Shown: piece by piece, positions 52,041-63,346 of the stretch
Layout: every line of letters begins with the position of its first letter
Position numbering within the stretch: the stretch's first letter is position 1
The notes under the pieces: model-generated
The model's database searches: none
The model's input: only the letters and a program-made list of their open reading frames with translations
Told to the model about the DNA's origin: nothing
Made by a program: the position numbers and the translations under genes
Assembly (NCBI RefSeq): GCF_000428905.1
Contig: NZ_KE386814.1
Coordinates: forward strand, 489,758-553,757
DNA: 64,000 nt
Reading direction: 5' to 3'
Origin: Brumicola pallidula DSM 14239 = ACAM 615
GTDB taxonomy: Bacteria; Pseudomonadota; Gammaproteobacteria; Enterobacterales; Alteromonadaceae

Positions 52041-52075
52041 AAAAGCCCCGAAAATTATCTCTAACTTTCGGGGCT
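52041..52075 (-). terminator. Rho-independent terminator of the PEP-CTERM gene
   Basis: Perfect 10-bp stem AGCCCCGAAA (52044-52053) with TTTCGGGGCT (52066-52075). On the minus strand it is followed by a run of T (A residues at 52039-52044), so it ends the PEP-CTERM transcript; it can also act on mbnH in the other direction, but with no clear T run. Confidence 0.9.
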
Positions 52076-52090
52076 AACTTCAAAAGCGGA

Positions 52091-52720
52091 TTAAGCGCGT
52101 TTGTTTCTCTTTCTTGCTATACCAAGACCTAGCAGACCTAAACCTAACAATGCTAGAGCGCCTGGCTCAGGAACTGTTACGCGTATGTCGTCAAGGAAAT
52201 TCCCCAACGTACCAGTTAATGGCGTCACTGCTGTAAAACGCAGAGTTGTCGAAGTGCTGGTGGCCTTAAAACTTTGTGAGAAAGTTTTCCATGAATTTGT
52301 AACGTGATCACTTACATTCGTGTTTAGATCACCAACACTTACGTTAAACACCTCACTACTATTTTGATTGTTGCCTCTACGTGCTTTGTAGGCAAAAAAC
52401 AAGTCATAACTTTGGCCGCTAATGGTACTAAACGTCTGAAAGATACTCCATGCAGTATTGGTAGATGCGTGAGCATTTAGCTCAGCGTGAACCTCACCTT
52501 CATATTGACCGTTATTAGTCCAAAGTTCTAAATTACTTCCGCTCCAGTCTGCAATAGAACCTGAAGAGTAGTACTGCCAGAAGCTACCACCACCAAGTGT
52601 AGGACCAGTTGGAGCTACTTCGAAGCCACCATTTTGAATTAAATTAGCGTTAGCGGACGTTGTTAGCAGCATACCTAGAATAGTCGCAGTAACTAGTGCA
52701 CTAAAAGATTTTTTGTTCAT
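52091..52720 (-). CDS. PEP-CTERM sorting-signal protein
   Basis: 209 aa. N-terminal signal peptide (FSALVTATILGMLLTTSANA). The C-terminus VPEPGALALLGLGLLGLGIARKRNKR has the defining PEP motif, hydrophobic segment and basic tail recognised by exosortase, which would cut it for surface display. The middle is a beta-sandwich with LIQNGGFEVAP and SSGSIADWSGSN, like carbohydrate-binding or DUF642-like folds. Start ATG with GGAAA upstream. The matching exosortase is not in the window, but the XrtA-type EPS genes at 2-24 kb make its presence elsewhere in the genome likely. Confidence 0.92.
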   Translation of the reverse strand: MNKKSFSALVTATILGMLLTTSANANLIQNGGFEVAPTGPTLGGGSFWQYYSSGSIADWSGSNLELWTNNGQYEGEVHAELNAHASTNTAWSIFQTFSTISGQSYDLFFAYKARRGNNQNSSEVFNVSVGDLNTNVSDHVTNSWKTFSQSFKATSTSTTLRFTAVTPLTGTLGNFLDDIRVTVPEPGALALLGLGLLGLGIARKRNKRA

Positions 52721-52987
52721 TTTGAATTTTCCTTGATGTAAAAAGTCGATTAAATTTGTGTTTTTAATAAGCTATTTGTTTTTTTAATCAGCTTTTTTGT
52801 GCTTATTTGAACACTAATTGATCATAAGCACATCCTGTGCCAATGTGGTATACGGTTGAAATTTATAGAATAATTTAATTTAGACTGAAAGATTATTTGC
52901 TGTGTGTAAAGAAATCCGACAGTAGAAATGGATTGTAATGAACAATGTTTTACGCATTATTTATTTGTTAAAAGGGAGAGCAGCATG

Positions 52988-53737
52988 CTAACCGCCAACA
53001 ATAATTATTGCGCTTGTATATGGTGTGATCGAAATAGCCGATTGAGTCACGAACTCTCGTAGCTGTATGTTATCGGATTCCCACATAAGCACTTTGGTAG
53101 ACGACATAAAGCCAAACGGCAATGGTATTTCGTGGGTTTCAAAAGACAAGTTTACGGCGATAAACACCCTAGTATTTTTGTAGATGCGGCTAAAAGCCAA
53201 CAGTTTCTTTTCGTTATCGGCTGCATAAATCTCTGTCCTACCTTTGTCAAAAGCCGGGTACATTTTCGCTAGTTTCGACAGTGACTGCAGATAATCCTTA
53301 TATTCTGAATTCTTTTCAATATGTTGTTGGTCGCGATCACTCAAAAACACATCGCCATAAAAACCAAATTGATGTGCCCAAAAAAGGTGTATTTTCTTTT
53401 CTAATAAATCGATTTTTGCAGGGACTTGGTTTAGTGCTTTTGCGCTGTCCAACAATGCTATCGAATCATTGGTGAAGGTGTAAGGCAGATTTTGTTGTGC
53501 CTGTTTCGCTGAGTCCTTAGTAAGTGTGGCACCAGGGTCAGCCACCAATGTTTGCAATTGCTCTGCAAACTCAAGCATACTTTGATTATTCTTAGGGTTT
53601 AAGAAAAACGATTCCGCACTTTTATACCAAGGCTCAATATTGTCCTTATGTAAAGTCGCGGTAGTATCGGGTGTTTGAACAGGCAGGCAAGCGCCAAGGA
53701 GCAATGCGCTAAGTAACACAGAAACCATGAGTCGCAA
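52988..53737 (-). CDS. Lipoprotein with alpha-amylase-type C-terminal domain
   Basis: 249 aa. TTG start at 53737 fits AAGGAAG at good distance (ATG at 53728 is too far). Lipobox LLLGAC. The C-terminal 75 residues (KLLAFSRIYKNTRVFIAVNLSFETHEIPLP… ITPYTSAIIIVGG) resemble the all-beta domain that ends GH13 enzymes. No catalytic (beta/alpha)8 barrel is present. It may therefore be a decayed or truncated glycosidase kept as a lipoprotein, or a binding-domain protein. Neighbours give no functional clue. Confidence 0.6.
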   Translation of the reverse strand: MRLMVSVLLSALLLGACLPVQTPDTTATLHKDNIEPWYKSAESFFLNPKNNQSMLEFAEQLQTLVADPGATLTKDSAKQAQQNLPYTFTNDSIALLDSAKALNQVPAKIDLLEKKIHLFWAHQFGFYGDVFLSDRDQQHIEKNSEYKDYLQSLSKLAKMYPAFDKGRTEIYAADNEKKLLAFSRIYKNTRVFIAVNLSFETHEIPLPFGFMSSTKVLMWESDNIQLREFVTQSAISITPYTSAIIIVGG

Positions 53738-53806
53738 TTATTTACTTCCTTATTTGGGTAGCAGACTGAGCATCTTTAGTTAGTATAGCAGCTCAACTGT
53801 CTTGAA

Positions 53807-54457
53807 CTACCTAAACGTCTTCCAATTAATATTCGTCGACAATAACAATTCTCGTAAACTTAACGCTCTTGGTATCGCTTTGCCTTTGCTATTCCATTTA
53901 TGTCCGCTGCAAGCTGCGCTTAAAATGGCTTTACTAGGTTTCACTAAACGATGGCTTACATGATTTTTTGCATCTTCGAGTGATTCGCCGTTGAGGGCAA
54001 ACCAAGCAAATTTATTGGTGTGTAATTTGTCTACTGGGCTAGTAAACATATCAATTGAATCGAGCTCAATATGCTCATTGCCGTAATTATTCACGTAAAC
54101 GCAAACCACGCCGCCATGATAATGATGCTGTTTGAACCAAGTTTCTGCTTTGGCTATTTCTTTTTCATTAGCAACAAGTTTAGCTGCGGGGCATTTGTTA
54201 GCTTGTTTCGACTTCCAAGTGCCATTGTGAACATCGACATCGATTGGTGTGGGCTCATTAATTAGAAATTCAGCGGCATTTTTAATATGGTAGGTCAAAC
54301 CACTGAGCTTTCGTTTCAGCAGGATGGGGTCTTTGATATTGCTGGTAGCAAGACTAAGTAACTCTCGTTCATACAACGCGTTGCATAACTCAGCGACGTT
54401 GGGAAACTGTTCGGCTAAGTTAAATATGTTGGTTTGATCGGATTGTTGGTCGCTCAT
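53807..54457 (-). CDS. Unrecognised conserved-looking protein
   Basis: About 216 aa (GTG at 54460 or ATG at 54457). I do not recognise the family. Features seen: no signal peptide, mixed alpha/beta, KQHHYHGGVVCVYVNNYGNEHIELDSIDMF near the middle, HRLVKPSKAIL, and a basic C-terminus ending NWKTFR. Two further Cys at CPAAKL and ACSGHKW could bind metal. Same strand as eno downstream of a terminator, so it has its own promoter, or reads from upstream. Confidence 0.5.
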   Translation of the reverse strand: MSDQQSDQTNIFNLAEQFPNVAELCNALYERELLSLATSNIKDPILLKRKLSGLTYHIKNAAEFLINEPTPIDVDVHNGTWKSKQANKCPAAKLVANEKEIAKAETWFKQHHYHGGVVCVYVNNYGNEHIELDSIDMFTSPVDKLHTNKFAWFALNGESLEDAKNHVSHRLVKPSKAILSAACSGHKWNSKGKAIPRALSLRELLLSTNINWKTFR

Positions 54458-54483
54458 CACTTATTTTATTTAATTTCAATGCT

Positions 54484-54521
54484 AAAAAAACGAAACGGCA
54501 TCTTAAACCATAAAGATACCG
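54484..54521 (-). terminator. Rho-independent terminator downstream of eno
   Basis: Stem CGGCATCTT (54496-54504) with AAGATACCG (54513-54521), one G-T pair. On the minus strand it is followed by TTTCGTTTTTTT (54495 down to 54484), so it terminates the eno (and pyrG-eno) transcript. Confidence 0.8.
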
Positions 54522-54601
54522 CTTTCATTAATTACTCTAATTTTATTGGCAAATAGCCGTTAAAACTGGCCTTGTCGGCCTGCATTTAATGTAAAAACCG
54601 A

Positions 54602-55921
<1,320 letters not shown>

Positions 55922-55943
55922 TTATTTATTCTCTATTTATTCT

Positions 55944-57665
<1,722 letters not shown>

Positions 57666-57811
57666 TTACTGATATTCATTTTTAATTAAATATTAGCTTA
57701 TATCGAAGGCCAGATCATGGATCCTTAAGCACATTGAAGGCGTGCTTTGATGGGAGAGTAGTATACTAAAAAACTACCCGCAGAGTAAATGAAAAATGTG
57801 TGAGAATGTTG

Positions 57812-57864
57812 ATAAAGAAGTGATAAAAACGCGATAAAGAAGCAATAAGGAAGCAATAAAGAGC
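57812..57864. repeat. Imperfect 11-bp tandem repeat upstream of pyrG/at mutS end
   Basis: Five units of the ATAAAGAAGTG/ATAAAGAAGCA type (57812, 57823, 57834, 57845, 57856), the last overlapping the mutS stop region. Non-coding; lies in the 291-bp gap between pyrG and mutS, in which I see no gene. Confidence 0.75.
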
Positions 57865-60578
57865 TACTTAAGTTCCTTTCGCCATTGATAAAGTAAAGCT
57901 AAAGCTTGTCTTGGTGTTAGATCATCAATATCAATTTGTTTTATTTTTTGCTCTAACCAATGCTCCGGGGTTTCAAAAGACATGCTCAATTGAGTTTCTC
58001 TTTTTATTTCCGTTGCGGGTTTTTTGTCATTTGACTGCTGGCTAATTGAGTGCTGGCTAATTGAGTGCTGGCTACTTGACTGCTCGCTGCGCGAACGCGT
58101 CACCTTGTTACCAGCATTGCTTGCATTAACCGCATCGAGCCGTTCTAATTCAGCCAATTTGCGTTTTGCTGAATCAATAACGGCCTTAGGAACACCCGCT
58201 AGTTTAGCCACTTGTAATCCATAACTTTTATTCGCTGCACCTTGCTGTACCTGATGCATAAAGCGAATTTCGTCATCGTGTTCAACGGCGCTTAAATGCA
58301 CGTTAGTGATCGTAGGAATGCTGTCTGATAAGCTGGTGAGTTCAAAATAATGTGTGGCAAATAAGGTAAATGCATGGAGTTTTTCGGACAACCATTGTGC
58401 ACATGACCACGCTAGGCTTAAGCCATCATAAGTACTTGTGCCGCGACCAATTTCGTCCATCAATACCAAACTGTTTGCGGTTGCATTATTTAAAATGTTC
58501 GCGGTTTCAGTCATTTCAACCATAAAAGTTGAGCGCCCGGAAGCTAAATCATCAGCCGCGCCAATACGGGTGAATATGCGGTCAATAGGTCCAATTTGTG
58601 CTTCTTTTGCAGGTACATAACAGCCAACGTAAGCGAGCAACACGATGAGTGCTGTTTGGCGCATGTATGTCGATTTACCGCCCATGTTTGGGCCTGTGAT
58701 CATGAGCATGCGCGTTTTATCGTCCATAAATAACGGGTTCGCGATAAAGGGCGAGTGCATCACTTCTTCAACGACCAAGTGACGACCTTCGCTGTAATTA
58801 ATGATGTTTTGTTCGACTAATTCGGGCCGATGTAAATTCAAGGTATCAGCGCGTTCAGCAAAATTAGTGAGTACGTCTAAAGTAGCTAACGCTACTGCAC
58901 TTTGCATTAAGCTGGTCAACTCGGGTGCGATGTCGTCAAACAAGGCTTCGTAGAGCTTCTTTTCTAATGCCAGTGCCTTACTTTGGCTGGTTAACACTTT
59001 GTCTTCGTGGGCTTTAAGTTCAGGGATAATATAACGTTCATTGTTTTTAAGCGTTTGGCGGCGCACATAGTCGGGCGGAATTTTATCGATATTGGCATGG
59101 CTCACTTCAATGAAAAATCCATGCACTCGGTTATAATTGACTTTTAGTGTGGGTATGCCGGTACGTTCGCGCTCTTTTTGTTCTAGTCGGTCAAGAAAGT
59201 CGGTTGCGCCTTTTGACAGCGCACGCAATTCATCAAGTTCCTCAGAGTAGCCCTCTGCTATTACGCCGCCGTCGCGCAAAACAACCGGCGGATTGTCGAT
59301 AATTGCCCGGTTTAATAGCTCAGCAACATTTGGGTATTCGCCAATATCACGGCTAAAAATACTGAATGAGTCATGTTGTGATGAGGGCATACAATCACGC
59401 AACCATTGTTGCAGGTCGGGCAGTATATTGACGGCTTCTTTGAGTCTTGAGAAATCCCGGGGACGGGCTGAGCGCAAGGCCATGCGCGCCAATATTCGTT
59501 CAATATCACCTATCTGCTTGAGGAAATCTTGTAATATAGAATAATCGTGACGTTGCACATCAGCAATGCTGTTTTGTCTAAAAAATAGTTTGTTTTTGTC
59601 GGTAATAGGGCGATGCAGCCAGCGTTGCAGCAAGCGACTGCCCATGGCCGTTGAGGTGTTGTTTAATACTGAAAATAAGGTGTTTTCAGTGCTGCCTGAC
59701 AAAGTTCTCGTCAGCTCTAAATTTTGTTGTGTCGCGGCATCCATCAATACCGATTCATCAGCGCGGTACTGACTTATTTTGCGCAAGTGCGGCAAGGCAG
59801 TGCGTTGAGTTTCTTGCACGTATTGCAAAACACATCCTGCTGCGCCCATAGCAACTGCATTGACATTGATACCAAAACCATCAAGCTCTTTGGTGCCAAA
59901 CTGCGTGTTGAGTTTCAAATGAGCCGTGTCGGTATCAAATTCCCACTGCGGGCGACGCCTCAAGCCTTTGCATTTTTGTATCAAATGAAAAAACGAACAT
60001 TGTTCTGGATACAAAATTTCGGCAGGCTGAATACGCTGAAGTTCGGCCTGAAATGCCTCGTCACTTTGCGCATCAAAAAGCATGAATTGGCCGCTGGTAA
60101 TATCGATTGAAGCGAGACCATAAACCTCTTTGACTTTGGTAATAGCCAATAAAACCGAGTCTTTGGATTCATCTAATAACGCTTCATCAGTAACCGTGCC
60201 GGGAGTAACAATACGCTGAACTGCGCGCTCTACCGGCCCTTTACTCGTTGCTGGGTCGCCAATTTGTTCACATATGGCAACCGATTCGCCCATTTTAACC
60301 AGTTTTGCCAAATAGTTTTCGGCAGCATGATAAGGTACGCCCGCCATTGGGATGGGCTCGCCGCCCGACTTACCTCGCGCAGTGAGCGATATATTGAGAA
60401 GGTTGGATGCTTTTTTTGCATCATCGAAAAACAGCTCGTAAAAATCGCCCATACGATAAAACAGCAGAATATCCGGATGTTCCGCCTTTATCCTTAGATA
60501 TTGCGTCATCATGGGCGTATTTGCTGGAGAGCTTGATTGAACTATCTCGTTAACTTTTTCGTTTTTATTGTTTGGCAT
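57864..60578 (-). CDS. mutS: DNA mismatch repair protein MutS
   Basis: 904 aa, about 50 longer than E. coli MutS. Recognises mismatches and recruits MutL. N-terminal mismatch-binding domain with [19 protein letters not shown] (the Phe-x-Glu mismatch motif lies within GDFYELF), connector, lever and clamp domains, then ATPase with Walker [10 protein letters not shown] near residue 625, GRGTSTYDG and FATHYFELT. The extra length is mainly the C-terminal linker rich in Ser/Gln/His ([16 protein letters not shown]), encoded by a 15-bp tandem repeat. Divergent from pncC, as is usual for mutS-pncC-recA. Confidence 0.96.
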   Translation of the reverse strand: MPNNKNEKVNEIVQSSSPANTPMMTQYLRIKAEHPDILLFYRMGDFYELFFDDAKKASNLLNISLTARGKSGGEPIPMAGVPYHAAENYLAKLVKMGESVAICEQIGDPATSKGPVERAVQRIVTPGTVTDEALLDESKDSVLLAITKVKEVYGLASIDITSGQFMLFDAQSDEAFQAELQRIQPAEILYPEQCSFFHLIQKCKGLRRRPQWEFDTDTAHLKLNTQFGTKELDGFGINVNAVAMGAAGCVLQYVQETQRTALPHLRKISQYRADESVLMDAATQQNLELTRTLSGSTENTLFSVLNNTSTAMGSRLLQRWLHRPITDKNKLFFRQNSIADVQRHDYSILQDFLKQIGDIERILARMALRSARPRDFSRLKEAVNILPDLQQWLRDCMPSSQHDSFSIFSRDIGEYPNVAELLNRAIIDNPPVVLRDGGVIAEGYSEELDELRALSKGATDFLDRLEQKERERTGIPTLKVNYNRVHGFFIEVSHANIDKIPPDYVRRQTLKNNERYIIPELKAHEDKVLTSQSKALALEKKLYEALFDDIAPELTSLMQSAVALATLDVLTNFAERADTLNLHRPELVEQNIINYSEGRHLVVEEVMHSPFIANPLFMDDKTRMLMITGPNMGGKSTYMRQTALIVLLAYVGCYVPAKEAQIGPIDRIFTRIGAADDLASGRSTFMVEMTETANILNNATANSLVLMDEIGRGTSTYDGLSLAWSCAQWLSEKLHAFTLFATHYFELTSLSDSIPTITNVHLSAVEHDDEIRFMHQVQQGAANKSYGLQVAKLAGVPKAVIDSAKRKLAELERLDAVNASNAGNKVTRSRSEQSSSQHSISQHSISQQSNDKKPATEIKRETQLSMSFETPEHWLEQKIKQIDIDDLTPRQALALLYQWRKELK
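58031..58090 (-). repeat. 15-bp tandem repeat in mutS (four units)
   Basis: Four units of the TTGAxTGCTGGCTAA type (58031-58045, 58046-58060, 58061-58075, 58076-58090), read on the coding strand as QHSIS-like pentapeptides. In-frame; it lies in the linker before the C-terminal tail of MutS. Confidence 0.9.
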
Positions 60579-60669
60579 GCTTTTTAAACAGGTTTCTGTT
60601 GTGACAACTTCAGCTTGTCTTTATTATGTGTCGCCATTGTAATGAAAACCACAGGGATATAAATAGACA

Positions 60670-61251
60670 TTGCAAAACTTAAATGCAAAAAGTGCTGGCG
60701 TGCTTGCTCGCACACTCGGTGAAGAGCTTCTAGCCAAAGATAAAAAAGTAGCATCGGTTGAGTCATGCACCGGTGGCGGCGTCGCTTTCGCTATTACTGA
60801 GGTTGCCGGTTCGTCGCAATGGTTTGAGAAATCATGGGTAACCTATTCAAATCAAGCGAAAAACGAGGAAGTGGGGGTGAGTGTAGCTACTTTGGCTACA
60901 TTTGGGGCTGTGTCCTCAGAAGTTGTGCGCGAAATGGCAGAAGGCGGATTGCACAAAAGCGGCGCTGATTTATGCGTTTCTATTAGTGGAATTGCCGGTC
61001 CTGGTGGCGGTACCGCATCTAAACCGGTTGGTTTAGTCTGGTTCGCTATTGCAGTAATGAGCCGTGGGGTTGATCCTGAACTTGTCAAAAAAATCGATAC
61101 GCTGCATTCAAAAAATGCCGCTAACAAACCGAGTAATCAAATTCATACTCGTTGTTTTTCCAGATGTTTTAGCGGTGACAGGCAACAAGTTCGAGAGCAA
61201 GCAATTAATCTCGCCTTAAAAGAACTGATCATCAGCCTAGTTAACATGTAA
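60670..61251 (+). CDS. pncC: Nicotinamide-nucleotide amidohydrolase (CinA C-terminal domain family)
   Basis: 193 aa, slightly longer than the usual about 165. Deamidates NMN to NaMN in pyridine-nucleotide recycling. Family blocks: VASVESCTGGGVAFAITEVAGSSQWF, VTYSNQAKNEEVGV, SISGIAGPGGGTASKPVGLVWFAI. The start is TTG at 60670, because an in-frame stop (60664) blocks anything upstream; RBS is not clear. An insertion (IDTLHSKNAANKPSNQIHTRC, residues about 142-162) before the CFSGDRQQVREQA tail accounts for the extra length. Divergent from mutS and upstream of recA. Confidence 0.92.
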   Translation: MQNLNAKSAGVLARTLGEELLAKDKKVASVESCTGGGVAFAITEVAGSSQWFEKSWVTYSNQAKNEEVGVSVATLATFGAVSSEVVREMAEGGLHKSGADLCVSISGIAGPGGGTASKPVGLVWFAIAVMSRGVDPELVKKIDTLHSKNAANKPSNQIHTRCFSRCFSGDRQQVREQAINLALKELIISLVNM

Positions 61252-61406
61252 GCCATTTCTGGTTAATATCTGTATAGACACTGTATAAAAGCCAAATAAA
61301 ACGGATTCTTATATCGTTAGTTACTATGTTTACTGCCTACGAAGACGACTTAATAAACAAAAACACTAATAAATTCATAAACATAAATTTTTTTTAAAAT
61401 TCGGTA

Positions 61407-61434
61407 TTGAAACTGTATAGTTATACAGTATACT
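61407..61434 (+). promoter_or_regulatory. LexA (SOS) box over the recA promoter
   Basis: CTGTATAGTTATACAG at 61413-61428 is a perfect CTG-N10-CAG palindrome, the gammaproteobacterial LexA site. It lies between -35 TTGAAA (61407-61412) and -10 TATACT (61429-61434), so LexA binding would occlude RNA polymerase. The leader to the recA start is about 210 nt. The remaining part of 61252-61646 shows no gene. Confidence 0.93.
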
Positions 61435-61646
61435 TGCGATATAAATGATTAGGTGTATTGGTTTAGCGCTACATAAAATTAGCGTGTTAATAAAACATCT
61501 AACGAAACGTCTAATAGAAAGACAACGAATAAAACACGGTTTGGTGAGCGGCTTATTTGCTAAACAAATAACGAGCAAAGTGAACATTACTATCAGTAGA
61601 CACTGCGCTTACTAAAACACAATACAATGCACCTAGGAGTAATTTA

Positions 61647-62789
61647 ATGGCCTTGTTAAAAAAAGCTGAAAAAACAAAAAAAGCAGCACCAGCAAGAAGA
61701 ACGGGTAACGAAAGCAAAGGCATGAGCGAAAACAAAAGCCGCGCATTAGAAGCTGCCCTAGGTCAAATTGAAAAGCAATTCGGCAAAGGCGCAATTATGC
61801 GTTTAGGTGATAACCAAGCCTTAGATATTGAAGCAATATCTACAGGTTCACTGACTATCGATATCGCTTTAGGCATAGGCGGCTTGCCTTGTGGTCGTGT
61901 GGTTGAAGTATATGGTCCTGAATCTTCGGGTAAAACAACCCTAACACTGCAAGTTATTGCTGAAGCACAAAAGAAAGGTAAAGTTTGTGCATTCGTTGAT
62001 GCTGAGCATGCCCTTGACCCTATCTATGCTGAAAAGCTGGGTGTAAACATTAACGACTTACTTGTTTCTCAGCCTGACACAGGTGAACAAGCGCTTGAAA
62101 TTTGTGACATGCTAGTACGTTCAAATGCCGTTGACGTCGTCGTAATTGACTCAGTAGCCGCGTTAACGCCCAGAGCTGAAATTGAAGGCGATATGGGTGA
62201 TTCACACGTTGGACTTCAAGCACGTCTAATGTCGCAAGCTTTACGTAAACTTACCGCCAATATTAAGCGTTCAAACACACTGGTTATTTTCATTAACCAA
62301 ATTCGTATGAAAATTGGTGTCATGTTTGGTAACCCAGAAACAACGACCGGTGGTAATGCACTTAAGTTCTACGCCTCAGTCCGTTTAGATATTCGTCGTA
62401 TAGGGGCAATTAAAGACGGTGATGAAGTGGTCGGCAACGAAACCCGGGTTAAGGTGGTGAAAAACAAAGTCGCACCGCCGTTTAAACAAGCTGAATTCCA
62501 AATTATGTACGGCGCTGGTATTTGTAAACAAGCTGAATTAATTGATTTAGGCGTTAAACAGAAGCTAGTTGAAAAAGCCGGTGCTTGGTATAGCTACAAG
62601 GGCGAGCGTATTGGTCAAGGTAAAGCGAACGTGGTTACTTATTTGAAAGAACACGTAGCAATGGCTGATGAAATTGAAGCGCTCATTCGTGCTGAATTGC
62701 TTATGCCTAAGACCAAAAAAGCGGACGCAGTAGCAGTAACAGAAGATGACGACGAAGCTTCTGAGTCTGAAGTTGAAGCTGAAGAATAA
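61647..62789 (+). CDS. recA: RecA recombinase, with a basic N-terminal extension
   Basis: 380 aa. DNA-strand exchange and LexA-cleavage coprotease. Conserved blocks: [25 protein letters not shown] (Walker A), [58 protein letters not shown] (L2). The typical RecA N-terminus ([12 protein letters not shown]) begins at residue 27, but the only good RBS (AGGAG, 7 nt) serves the ATG at 61647. This adds a Lys/Ala-rich 25-residue leader ([17 protein letters not shown]). The C-terminus is acidic ([15 protein letters not shown]), as usual. No recX follows. Confidence 0.95.
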   Translation: MALLKKAEKTKKAAPARRTGNESKGMSENKSRALEAALGQIEKQFGKGAIMRLGDNQALDIEAISTGSLTIDIALGIGGLPCGRVVEVYGPESSGKTTLTLQVIAEAQKKGKVCAFVDAEHALDPIYAEKLGVNINDLLVSQPDTGEQALEICDMLVRSNAVDVVVIDSVAALTPRAEIEGDMGDSHVGLQARLMSQALRKLTANIKRSNTLVIFINQIRMKIGVMFGNPETTTGGNALKFYASVRLDIRRIGAIKDGDEVVGNETRVKVVKNKVAPPFKQAEFQIMYGAGICKQAELIDLGVKQKLVEKAGAWYSYKGERIGQGKANVVTYLKEHVAMADEIEALIRAELLMPKTKKADAVAVTEDDDEASESEVEAEE

Positions 62790-62906
62790 GATTTATTAGT
62801 AACGTATAGTTCGACACTCTCCCGAGCTAATTTGCCACGCCTCTGCTCTTAGACTATTGTGGGGGCGTGACAATTGTTTTAGCGCTGCCTTTTACTGGTA
62901 GTTTTA

Positions 62907-62933
62907 ATGACTGACTAGTCCAGTCATTTTTTT
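62907..62933 (+). terminator. Rho-independent terminator of recA
   Basis: Stem ATGACTG (62907-62913) with CAGTCAT (62921-62927), 7-nt loop, then a T run (62927-62933). It lies 118 nt beyond the recA stop. Confidence 0.85.
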
Positions 62934-63161
62934 ATCTTGCACATTTTTTATCCTGCACATCTTAGTTTCTATCTCACCTGCAATATTCTTTTTTTTTAAT
63001 ACTCACCTTTGAATGGATCATATCGGCAGCATCACCTGCCAACCATAATAATGAGTAGGATCACAATCTTAACTTATTTAATTTAATTTGATATGGGTGG
63101 CTGCATTTGTTGACAGTGATTTGGATAAATACGATGGAGCGGTAATCCAATACTTTACTGA

Positions 63162-63184
63162 TGAGCATACAAGTTGTATGCTCA
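63162..63184 (+). promoter_or_regulatory. 23-bp perfect inverted repeat in the TonB-receptor leader
   Basis: Arms TGAGCATACAA (63162-63172) and TTGTATGCTCA (63174-63184) around a single central G. The one-base spacer makes this a DNA operator shape rather than an RNA hairpin (loop too tight). It lies about 160 bp before the receptor start and is followed directly by GGAGGC. A candidate site for a dimeric regulator of the receptor; the regulator is not identified. Confidence 0.6.
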
Positions 63185-63220
63185 GGAGGCACGTAAGAGC
63201 GACATATTGCACCAGAATTA

Positions 63221-63311
63221 GTGACGGCGTCTAACGCCATTAAATGTGGGTTTGCCGTCATCCACTCGGTGCGATTATGTCGAATTTCTAAAAAAAAGTC
63301 GTTAAAACGAC
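63221..63311 (+). other. Structured 5' leader of the TonB receptor
   Basis: Two possible RNA hairpins: TGACGGC (63222-63228) pairs with GCCGTCA (63254-63260), with an alternative inner GGCGT/ACGCC pairing; and GTCGTT-AA-AACGAC (63298-63311). No known riboswitch pattern is recognised. The rest of 62934-63161 is AT-rich with no gene. Confidence 0.4.
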
Positions 63312-63346
63312 AAATGTATATTGCATACTTATACAGGGAAATACAC

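Noticed and set aside
61264-61300. Second LexA box upstream of recA
   Set aside because: Contains CTGTATAGACACTGTA but lacks the CAG half at N10 spacing.
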